A stretch of DNA of 12,497 nucleotides from JBCCMB01 sp039026555 (GTDB lineage: Bacteria; Pseudomonadota; Alphaproteobacteria; Caulobacterales; Hyphomonadaceae). The number at the start of each line of letters is the position of its first letter. Position 1 is the stretch's first letter. The translations under genes were made by a program, and so were the position numbers. The stretch covers positions 1-12,497 of the forward strand of contig JBCCMB010000077.1 of the NCBI GenBank assembly GCA_039026555.1, written 5' to 3'. The notes under the pieces were generated by a model. It made no database searches, was not told the DNA's origin, and saw only the letters and a program-made list of their open reading frames with translations. Shown here piece by piece: positions 6,834-12,497 of this stretch.

Positions 6834-8255
6834 CTAAGTTTCGCTGTCTTCCGCAAAGGCGCTCAGCGGAATAGGCGTCGTTGTGTTCGCAATCAGGGCT
6901 TTGCGCCTCAAAAACCGATGAAACCCCGCCGGGCCCATTCGCGATCCGCCAAGGCCAGACTGCTTAAAGGCGTGCTTCTCCGCCTCAAAGAACAAAGCGG
7001 TGAGGGCGGCGTCATTTAAGCTCACTGCGCCGACATCCAAACGCCGACCAATGGCTTCGGCCTCCTCCAAATTGGCGGCGAAGACGGCGCCTGACAGGCC
7101 AAAAACGGTGTCATTCGCCAGAGCAACCGCCTCATCAATCGTGTCGAACGCGTGAACAGGCATAAGCGGTCCAAAGGTCTCTTCCGTCATGATCTTCATA
7201 GAGTGATCAACGTCCGCCAGAACGGTCGGCCGGATCCAGACGCCGCCCTGATCTTGACGCGTTTTGCTTGTGAGTTGTCGTGCGCCTTTGGCGAGCGCAT
7301 CTGTCATATGCCGTTCAATCGTTCCCGCTTGCGTCCCGAAGATAATCGGCCCAATGACCCCGGCGTCCAAGCTGAGATGGTTTAAGGGAGCTGCGTCGGC
7401 TTTTCGCGCAAGAAGCGTTGTGAAGTCGGAATAGATCGGCCGGGCGACATAAATACGCTCAATGGACTGACACGCCTGACCGCTTGCGGCGACTGAGCCT
7501 CTAAGCGCTGCGTCGGTAGCGCGCTCTATATCAGCCCCCTCCGTTACGATGAGCGGATCTTTTCCGCCAAGCTCCAAAAACGCGGGGATAAGACGCTCCG
7601 CCGCCGCAAGGGCGACCTTTCGTCCGGTTGCGATAGAGCCCGTAAAGCAAATCGCGTCGACATGGTTCACGATCGCCTTGCCCGTCTCAACAGCGCCGTC
7701 GACGATGCAGAGAATATCGGTCAGTTCAGGAATTTCTGAAATCGCAGCGCGTAGCGGCGTGGCGAAGCGCGGCGTAATTTCCGAAGGCTTTATGATCACC
7801 GCGCAACCGGCGAGCAGCGCCGGCATAGCGTCGATCATCGAAAGCGTCAGCGGGAAGTTCCAAGGCGAAATGACGCCGACGAGGGGGTAGGGCGAAAACT
7901 GTGGTTTATGGCGCAGATTGGGGAAGGCGCGACCTTCCACCCATTCATCAGGCAGGTCTTTGTCCGGGCGGCGCTCGCACCAGCCTTTAAGCGCGCCGAC
8001 CGCGCCTTGCACTTCGCCGATCGCCAGTTTCTTGCGGCCGGTGTCTGTCATGAGCGCTTCGGTAATGCTTGGCGCGTGGCGCGCAATCGCGTCCGCTAAA
8101 GCCATCAAAGCGTTCGCGCGACCGTCATATCCCAGGCTCTGCCACGGGATTTGCGCCTCGCGCATACGCTTCGTTAGCGCGGCGATTTGATCGGGAGAGG
8201 TGTCTTCGAATGTAAAATCGATGTCGCCCGTTCGCGGATTGCGGACCTGGATCAT
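6834..8255 (-). CDS. NAD(P)-dependent aldehyde dehydrogenase family protein
   Basis: A 473-residue aldehyde dehydrogenase that should oxidise an aldehyde to a carboxylic acid with NAD or NADP. All key parts are seen: VGVISPWNFPL (126-136) with the oxyanion Asn133, IIKPSE (154-159) with cofactor-binding Lys156, the FTGSIATG turn (204-211), general base Glu228 in LELGGKDP, nucleophile Cys262 in SGQACQSIERIYV, and EETFGP (357-362). The length is slightly under the usual 480-500. It lies between the FAD oxidoreductase, whose stop it overlaps as ATGA, and the crotonase. The overlap suggests that it takes the aldehyde made by the flavoprotein. It resembles the broad group holding succinate-semialdehyde and coniferyl/benzaldehyde dehydrogenases; the exact aldehyde is not readable. 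Confidence 0.88.
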   Translation of the reverse strand: MIQVRNPRTGDIDFTFEDTSPDQIAALTKRMREAQIPWQSLGYDGRANALMALADAIARHAPSITEALMTDTGRKKLAIGEVQGAVGALKGWCERRPDKDLPDEWVEGRAFPNLRHKPQFSPYPLVGVISPWNFPLTLSMIDAMPALLAGCAVIIKPSEITPRFATPLRAAISEIPELTDILCIVDGAVETGKAIVNHVDAICFTGSIATGRKVALAAAERLIPAFLELGGKDPLIVTEGADIERATDAALRGSVAASGQACQSIERIYVARPIYSDFTTLLARKADAAPLNHLSLDAGVIGPIIFGTQAGTIERHMTDALAKGARQLTSKTRQDQGGVWIRPTVLADVDHSMKIMTEETFGPLMPVHAFDTIDEAVALANDTVFGLSGAVFAANLEEAEAIGRRLDVGAVSLNDAALTALFFEAEKHAFKQSGLGGSRMGPAGFHRFLRRKALIANTTTPIPLSAFAEDSET

Positions 8256-9841
8256 TTAAGGCCGAGCGCTCCAGGATTGATCACGCGTTTGGCGTCCACA
8301 TGGCTTTTGAGCGCCTCGACGAGCGCCCACGCCGCCGCTGTCCGACTTTCTCGGTAAGGGTAGGTTTTGCCAATCTGGAAATGGGCGCCGCCAAACTCGG
8401 CGAACACATCCACAACGGCGCTGCGGACCTTTGCGACGAGCGCTGTTGCGTCCGGGTTCGATTTATGGCGCGGCAGACGCGCAAGAAAATCCTTCTCGAC
8501 GGAGCGTTCGTGAATATCGAAAAGCTCTTCAGGCCAGATGAAAACCGGCTCGATGAGATACCCGTTCGTCGACAGCGTCGTGACCAAATACCCGGTCAAA
8601 ATATTGTGCGCATCCAGCTCGTCGCGCAGTGTTTCGAACAAAGCGTCGATTCTCGCCCAGCAGGCCGGTCCGTCGGACATCGAGATGATCCCATGGACTG
8701 GCGCCCAACGCTCGCCTTCCGGACCCAGCATGTTGTTAAGCGGCGTAAACGGATTAGCGCGGATGATTTTCGGGATGGAGTTTTCAATCTCCCGCGCGCC
8801 GTGTTTTTCGGCGATCGATTTTAGTTCAGCCATGCCATCTGCAACGCCGGCTTTCGAACGGCCTTCAACAATGGCGTGAAGCGAATAGGCGGCGTCGGCC
8901 ATGAAGCTGCGTCCGGCGAGCGCGATTTTTGCGCCTTCTTTGACGCCTTTGAGCAGTGAGCCTTGACCTGCAACCACGTTTTTCAAGGTTTTAACGTCGG
9001 CCGCCAAAGAGGCTCGTTTTAGGCGAACTTTTGTGAGGTTGGGATCAAATCCAAAAAGCTCGCAGGCGATGCCCGTGCGGGCCATGTCTGCGGCGGCCTT
9101 TGCGACACCGTCAAGCGTAGCGAACTCAAAACTCGCCCAGTCTTCGTGAGAGGGCGCTTGGATAAGGCGGAAAGTCGCTTCAACCTTAAAGCCAAGCGCG
9201 CCGGCGTCTCCCATAAACACGCCTGTCAGGTCGGGTCCGTAATGGCGCCAGAAAGGTTTCGCGCCGCGCGTCGAAGCTGTTCCGGTCTCAACGATGGATC
9301 CGTCGGCCAACACCACCTTCAAGCTCGTGACGCTGTCCGACGTCGGCCCATATGTGCCCGCGCCGAAGAAAGCGTTGTTCTGAGAGAGACCGCCGCCAAT
9401 CGTCGAGGAGATGCCGGATAGCGGTCCCCAAAACGGCGTGCGAAGTCCTAGCGGTTTCAAAGCGATATGAAGATCTTGCCACGTACACCCGGCTTCGACG
9501 GTGACATACATGTCCTCGGCGTTGATCTCCACGACGCGATTCATGCGGGTGAAATCAATAATAACGCCGCCGGGCGTCGCCGGCGTATAGCCGTTCGTGT
9601 AGGACATGCCGCCGCCGCGCGGATAAACGGCCACGCCGCGAGTTGAGGCGGCTTCAACCAATTTTGCGGTTTCCTCGCTATCGGCCGGCGCAACGATGAG
9701 ATCGGCGGTTTCGCCCTTCTGCCAAATGTCCTGACTGAACACAGCACACTCATTCGGATCAGAAATCACATGCTCGGGGCCGCAAATCTGCTTTAGGACA
9801 GCTGTCAGATCATCGATAGCGCTAGCGGTTGCGACACTCAT
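8252..9841 (-). CDS. FAD-binding (PCMH-type) oxidoreductase, GlcD/vanillyl-alcohol-oxidase-like
   Basis: A 529-residue flavoprotein of the FAD-linked oxidase superfamily, which includes D-lactate and glycolate dehydrogenases, vanillyl-alcohol oxidase and 4-cresol dehydrogenase. The PCMH FAD domain is clear: YPRGGGMSYTNGY (73-85) at the pyrophosphate loop, DMYVTVEAGCTW near 110-121, and WGPLSGISSTIGGGLSQN near 138-155. The C-terminal substrate/FAD domain ends with HFQIGKTYPYRES and then RVINPGALGLK, the usual NPG-x-LG ending. I start it at ATG 9841, which has GAGAGGA six bases upstream; an in-frame TTG at 9856 lacks a ribosome binding site. It follows the membrane-protein stop by 15 bases and overlaps the aldehyde dehydrogenase. 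It probably oxidises an alcohol or 2-hydroxy acid. No iron-sulfur domain is fused and no GlcE/GlcF-like partner is present. Confidence 0.83.
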   Translation of the reverse strand: MSVATASAIDDLTAVLKQICGPEHVISDPNECAVFSQDIWQKGETADLIVAPADSEETAKLVEAASTRGVAVYPRGGGMSYTNGYTPATPGGVIIDFTRMNRVVEINAEDMYVTVEAGCTWQDLHIALKPLGLRTPFWGPLSGISSTIGGGLSQNNAFFGAGTYGPTSDSVTSLKVVLADGSIVETGTASTRGAKPFWRHYGPDLTGVFMGDAGALGFKVEATFRLIQAPSHEDWASFEFATLDGVAKAAADMARTGIACELFGFDPNLTKVRLKRASLAADVKTLKNVVAGQGSLLKGVKEGAKIALAGRSFMADAAYSLHAIVEGRSKAGVADGMAELKSIAEKHGAREIENSIPKIIRANPFTPLNNMLGPEGERWAPVHGIISMSDGPACWARIDALFETLRDELDAHNILTGYLVTTLSTNGYLIEPVFIWPEELFDIHERSVEKDFLARLPRHKSNPDATALVAKVRSAVVDVFAEFGGAHFQIGKTYPYRESRTAAAWALVEALKSHVDAKRVINPGALGLK

Positions 9842-9847
9842 TGGCGG

Positions 9848-9854
9848 TCCTCTC
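9848..9854 (-). promoter_or_regulatory. Ribosome binding site fixing the FAD oxidoreductase start
   Basis: On the minus strand this reads GAGAGGA, with six bases before ATG 9841-9839. It lies in the short gap after the membrane-protein gene and favours ATG 9841 over the upstream in-frame TTG at 9856. Confidence 0.6.
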
Positions 9855-9856
9855 AA

Positions 9857-10513
9857 TCAAACAGGCGTCGCGACGCCTAAAACGGCGGCGGCGATCAAGC
9901 ATAGCCATATACACGCGACCAGAGGTCGCGCACGCGCCATGACATTTCTCAAATCATCTTCCGCCTGCGACGCTTGGTCCATTTGTCCAAGGGCGGCTAG
10001 CGCAGGCCCGAGCGGTTTCAACACGATACGAATTGCGAGACCAAATCCGATTGCGATCGCCAGCAACAATAACTTCCAACCGATAAACGCCGGGGCGGGC
10101 TCCAATTGATTTAGCACGATCATAGCCCCGATTGGTACGAGCGTCGCGATCAGCGCGTAGCGTATCGCGCGGTCAAGAGCGGTCCAGACACGATCTTGAC
10201 CATGTCGCATATGAAGACGCCAAGCCCCCCAGGCCCAAACGCATGCGGCCGCAAGTCCGGCCGCCGCTGTCCAAATTGGCGCATCGATCCAGCCTTTAAA
10301 TACGGCCAGCCCGTACCCTGTCGGTAAGGCGAAAATCAGTGAAAATCGCGGGGCCATATCGACGTCCCCGACAATCTTCGCGGCCAATAATCGTCTGTCT
10401 GTCGGGACGCCGGGGAGCGTCAAATATCGGCTTGTGTAGAACGCGCCCAAATCGCCGCCAAGCCAATAGACCAGCACCAGAACGTGTAGAACGCCGAAAA
10501 AAACGAGTTCCAT
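9857..10513 (-). CDS. Six-helix integral membrane protein, possible partner of the FAD oxidoreductase
   Basis: A 218-residue hydrophobic protein with about six predicted membrane helices, near residues 3-26, 56-74, 80-98, 116-135, 142-164 and 195-214. I see no cleavable signal peptide. Helix 1 reads LHVLVLVYWLGGDLGAFYTS (9-28): a histidine followed by a W-x-GG stretch, loosely like the first helix of HemJ/CopD-type membrane proteins, some of which bind heme. The only histidines are His10, His101 and His104. That likeness is weak and does not establish a family. GGAGGG four bases before ATG 10513 gives a strong start. It is first in the leftward series and sits 15 bases before the flavoprotein gene, so it may anchor that enzyme or take its electrons. 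Transport of substrate is the other possibility. Confidence 0.6.
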   Translation of the reverse strand: MELVFFGVLHVLVLVYWLGGDLGAFYTSRYLTLPGVPTDRRLLAAKIVGDVDMAPRFSLIFALPTGYGLAVFKGWIDAPIWTAAAGLAAACVWAWGAWRLHMRHGQDRVWTALDRAIRYALIATLVPIGAMIVLNQLEPAPAFIGWKLLLLAIAIGFGLAIRIVLKPLGPALAALGQMDQASQAEDDLRNVMARARPLVACIWLCLIAAAVLGVATPV

Positions 10514-10585
10514 AAAACCCTCCGCTGGGGCAAATGATATATCATTTTTTTCGCCAGACTAGTCAGGATCGTTTATCTCGTGATT
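10514..10585 (-). promoter_or_regulatory. Promoter/operator region for the leftward catabolic series
   Basis: This 72-base gap between the regulator's stop and the membrane-protein start is the only space able to hold a separate promoter for the leftward series. On the minus strand it has a possible weak -35 (CTGACT, 10565-10560), an A-run, an AT-rich palindrome and then GGAGGG before the start. No hairpin with a minus-strand T-run was seen, so read-through from the regulator is also possible. Confidence 0.4.
10532..10547. promoter_or_regulatory. Perfect 16-base palindrome, candidate operator
   Basis: AAATGATATATCATTT equals its own reverse complement over all 16 bases. It sits 19 bases upstream of the membrane-protein start, where it would overlap the -10 region or the transcription start. 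A dimeric regulator such as the neighbouring GntR/UTRA protein is the natural candidate to bind it. This is inferred from symmetry and position; AT-rich stretches form palindromes by chance more readily than mixed sequence. Confidence 0.4.
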
Positions 10586-11392
10586 TTAATCGGCGGAGCG
10601 CCATACAGCATCTTCACCATCCGCCTGTTTCGTCAGACGCATTTCGTATTTGAATCGGTCCGCTCGGTAGAACACGTGAATCAGCTGAACAGCCCGCCCG
10701 TCACGGTCGCGAAGGGTTCTTACGACCTCAAACACCGGCGCAGCGGGAGATATGTCCAAAGCTTCGGCGACGGCTGGGCTCGCCGCGGCGGCGGACAAGG
10801 TTTGATCGGCCTGAACGGCGGCGGCGCCCGCCCTTTCCAAAAGCGTCAACATCGGCGTTTGCGCCAAATCTTCTTCGGTGTAGGTCGAAGCGATGCTTTC
10901 GGGGACAAACGTGGTCAAATGCGAGAAAGGCGCTTGCTCCAAACGACGCACACGAACAGCCCGCTGGACGCGTTCGCCAGCGTCAAGACCCAGCGCAATT
11001 TGAACCTCTTCGCTAGACGGTTCCATCTCGACCGAGACCAATTCCAACTCGGTTTCAAGACCCATTACCGTCAGACTCTGAAGCAGATTGTCGAAGCTGC
11101 CTTTCACCACCGGAAGCGCCGCGTTGTAGACAACAACCGTGCCGCGACCGCGCATGCGCCGCACCAAGCCTTTCGCCGCCAGTTCATTCAAGGCGCGTTT
11201 CGCGGTGATGCGCGAGACGCCGAATCGTTCGGACAATTCTTTCTCGCCGGGCAACACCGCGTGCAAAGGATAGTCGCCCGACAGAACGGCTTTCTCCAAT
11301 TGCGAGAGGATTTGCCCGTAGAGCGGTGCGCCGTTGTCCACGTTCAGAGACGATTTAAGGACATTCGCGGATGGACCGTCAGCGTTAACCAT
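10586..11392 (-). CDS. GntR family transcriptional regulator, HutC/UTRA type
   Basis: A 268-residue regulator. The N-terminal winged helix-turn-helix covers about residues 22-90: LYGQILSQLEKAVLSGDYP, then LPGEKELSERFGVSRITAKRALNEL (47-71) with the recognition helix, then GLVRRMRGRGTVV forming the wing. The C-terminal part, about 100-252, has the UTRA ligand-binding pattern: residues such as RVRRLEQAPFSHLTTFVP (147-164), a central helical stretch, and the closing FEVVRTLRDRDGRAVQLIHVFYRADRF (221-247). Regulators of this type usually repress nearby catabolic genes until a pathway metabolite binds. AGGA lies six bases before ATG 11392, and the palindrome at 11402-11414 overlaps its likely promoter, so self-regulation is plausible. 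It stands between the leftward series and the divergent nitrilase-like gene and probably controls both; the rightward operon may also respond. Confidence 0.87.
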   Translation of the reverse strand: MVNADGPSANVLKSSLNVDNGAPLYGQILSQLEKAVLSGDYPLHAVLPGEKELSERFGVSRITAKRALNELAAKGLVRRMRGRGTVVVYNAALPVVKGSFDNLLQSLTVMGLETELELVSVEMEPSSEEVQIALGLDAGERVQRAVRVRRLEQAPFSHLTTFVPESIASTYTEEDLAQTPMLTLLERAGAAAVQADQTLSAAAASPAVAEALDISPAAPVFEVVRTLRDRDGRAVQLIHVFYRADRFKYEMRLTKQADGEDAVWRSAD

Positions 11393-11401
11393 ATGTCATC
11401 C

Positions 11402-11414
11402 TGTTATCATAACA
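11402..11414. promoter_or_regulatory. Inverted repeat in the regulator/nitrilase-like divergent gap, candidate operator
   Basis: TGTTATCATAACA has six-base arms (TGTTAT/ATAACA) around a central C. It lies 9 bases upstream of the regulator start, overlapping a possible minus-strand -10 (TATGAT, 11411-11406), and 38 bases before the nitrilase-like start. It is well placed for self-repression and for control of the divergent gene. It shares the TATCAT core with the palindrome at 10532-10547 but differs in half-site spacing, so binding of one protein to both is not assured. Confidence 0.45.
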
Positions 11415-11452
11415 CCTTGGTGATGGGTTGGTTGAGTAGAAAGACATAAGAC

Positions 11453-12496
11453 ATGACACAGCCCGATCCCAATCCCTCATACTACGCCGTCGCCTTGCAA
11501 TCCTCCTGCCGTTCCGTGGACGGCCTGGGCGTAGAGGACGCGCAATCGGCGATCCTAGAGGCGATCGGCAAAATTGACCGACAAATCGCAGCGACAAAAC
11601 GTTTCACCGGCGCCGACCTGAGCCTTATTGTGCTGCCTGAATACGTTCTGACAAGCTATCCATGGAATTCGACGCCAGCCGAATGGCGCGAGAAGGCCGC
11701 TTTGAATCCGGACGGCGCTGCGATGGCTGCGCTTCAAAGTGTGGCGGAGAAGAACAGCGTTTTTCTCGCTGCGAACCTATATGAGCGCGACGCCAACTTC
11801 CCGAAGCTTTATTTCCAGTCCAATCTCATTTTCTCCCCCGCCGGAGAAACAATCCTTCGGTATCGCCGGCTGATCTCAATGTTCGCGCCGAGCCCGTATG
11901 ACGTCTTAGAACGGTATGTTGATCTTTATGGCGAAGACGCGCTCTTCCCGGTCGTCGATACCGAAATAGGCCGCCTTGGAACCATCGCGTCAGAAGAAAT
12001 TCTGTATCCGGAGATCGCACGGGCCCTCGCGTTCAAAGGGGCGGAGATCCTCGTGCATCCGACCAGCGAAGTGGGATCGCCGGATCCGACGCCGAAAGAT
12101 ATTTCGAAATTCGCTAGAGCGGTCGAGAACATGGCCTATCTCGTCTCCAGCAACACGGCTGAAATTTCTGATTCTGACGTTCCGTCCGCATCGACCGATG
12201 GGATGTCCAAGATTATCAACTACAAAGGCCTATCGCTTGCGCATGCAGGCGCAGGAGAAAGCATGGCGGCATACGCGGAGATCGATGTTGGGGCTTTGCG
12301 GCGTTACCGGGCGCGTCCGGGCATGGGGCATTTGTTGTCACGGCAGCCAGTCGAGCTTTACAAAACGAGCTACGCCAACGCCAAGGGCGCTGTCGCAAAC
12401 GAACTGGGCGACGGGTCAGATGATATCGACAAGGGGTATTTCGCGACGCGCCAAAAGAAGGTGATTGAGGCGCTGTTCAATGCTGGACTTCTTTAA
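11453..12496 (+). CDS. Nitrilase/carbon-nitrogen hydrolase superfamily protein with altered catalytic residues
   Basis: A 347-residue protein with the nitrilase-superfamily layout. The catalytic glutamate motif is present as LIVLPEYVLTS (58-68, Glu63). The lysine motif, usually YRK, reads LRYRRLI (135-141), placing Arg139 at the lysine position. The cysteine motif, usually I-C-x-[DE]-x-x-x-PE, reads IASEEILYPEIARALA (178-193), placing Ser180 at the nucleophile; the rest of that block (KGAEILVHPTSE) and the later RAVENMAYLVSSN are well kept. The only cysteine in the protein is Cys19, far from this site. It may be a non-hydrolytic relative, a serine-dependent variant, or a subfamily with its own chemistry. 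The start has only a weak ribosome binding site. The gene is complete (TAA 12494-12496) and divergent from the GntR/UTRA regulator. Confidence 0.8.
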   Translation: MTQPDPNPSYYAVALQSSCRSVDGLGVEDAQSAILEAIGKIDRQIAATKRFTGADLSLIVLPEYVLTSYPWNSTPAEWREKAALNPDGAAMAALQSVAEKNSVFLAANLYERDANFPKLYFQSNLIFSPAGETILRYRRLISMFAPSPYDVLERYVDLYGEDALFPVVDTEIGRLGTIASEEILYPEIARALAFKGAEILVHPTSEVGSPDPTPKDISKFARAVENMAYLVSSNTAEISDSDVPSASTDGMSKIINYKGLSLAHAGAGESMAAYAEIDVGALRRYRARPGMGHLLSRQPVELYKTSYANAKGAVANELGDGSDDIDKGYFATRQKKVIEALFNAGLL

Positions 12497-12497
12497 A

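Noticed and set aside
8300..8824. A 174-codon plus-strand open frame inside the FAD oxidoreductase
   Set aside because: It is antisense to a conserved flavoprotein, with no domain or start signal.
5998..9841. Assignment as a ferulate/vanillin pathway (alcohol oxidase, aldehyde dehydrogenase, hydratase-lyase)
   Set aside because: The crotonase lacks the glutamate required in feruloyl-CoA hydratase-lyase, the ligase is PaaK-like, and the amidase and MmgE/PrpD genes do not fit that pathway.
9842..9856. TTG 9856 as the start of the FAD oxidoreductase
   Set aside because: It lacks a ribosome binding site, whereas ATG 9841 has GAGAGGA at a good distance.
10532..10551. The palindrome plus following T-run read as a plus-strand terminator
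   Set aside because: The stem is almost entirely A/T and no plus-strand gene ends nearby, so an operator or promoter role is more reasonable.
10580..11449. A 289-codon plus-strand open frame opposite the regulator gene
   Set aside because: The minus-strand product is a clear GntR/UTRA protein. The antisense frame has low-complexity Arg/Gln/His-rich content, no recognisable domain, and is typical of GC-rich shadow frames.

Overview
The window looks like a piece of a bacterial chromosome with fairly high GC and almost no non-coding DNA. Codon use (GC-rich third positions, many gcg/cgc/gcc codons), ATGA start/stop overlaps and the gene families suggest a Proteobacterium, most likely an alphaproteobacterium. 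That assignment is an impression; there is no rRNA, tRNA or lineage marker to prove it. No mobile element, CRISPR array or RNA gene was seen. The longest stretch without a gene is about 72 bases.

Layout. (1) At the left edge, the 5' end of an acetyl-CoA hydrolase/transferase-family CoA-transferase runs leftward off the window (443 to 1, minus). (2) Divergent from it is a tight rightward operon, 496-5994: two different MmgE/PrpD-family proteins, a PaaK-like adenylate-forming acyl-CoA ligase, and an amidase-signature hydrolase. Its junctions are ATGA overlaps or a 2-base gap. (3) Convergent with it, stops only 3 bases apart, is a leftward series, 10513-5998: a six-helix membrane protein, an FAD-binding (PCMH-type) oxidoreductase, an aldehyde dehydrogenase and a crotonase-fold protein. 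(4) Upstream of that, also leftward, is a GntR/HutC-type (UTRA) regulator (11392-10586). (5) Divergent from the regulator is a nitrilase-superfamily protein (11453-12496), complete just before the right edge.

Taken together this looks like a dedicated catabolic locus for one organic compound or a small family, under local GntR/UTRA control. A plausible flow, which is inference only: the flavoprotein oxidises an alcohol or hydroxy-acid group, perhaps passing electrons to the membrane protein; the aldehyde dehydrogenase makes an acid; the PaaK-like ligase and the CoA-transferase make CoA esters; the crotonase and the MmgE/PrpD proteins act on the carbon skeleton; the amidase, and possibly the nitrilase-like protein, deal with an amide or other C-N bond. 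I cannot name the substrate.

The oddest points are the nitrilase-like protein, whose catalytic Lys and Cys positions read Arg and Ser; the crotonase, which lacks both classical hydratase glutamates; the translationally coupled pair of unlike MmgE/PrpD proteins; and the pairing of an FAD oxidoreductase with an unassigned membrane protein. Perfect palindromes lie just upstream of the regulator and just upstream of the membrane-protein gene, and are candidate operators.
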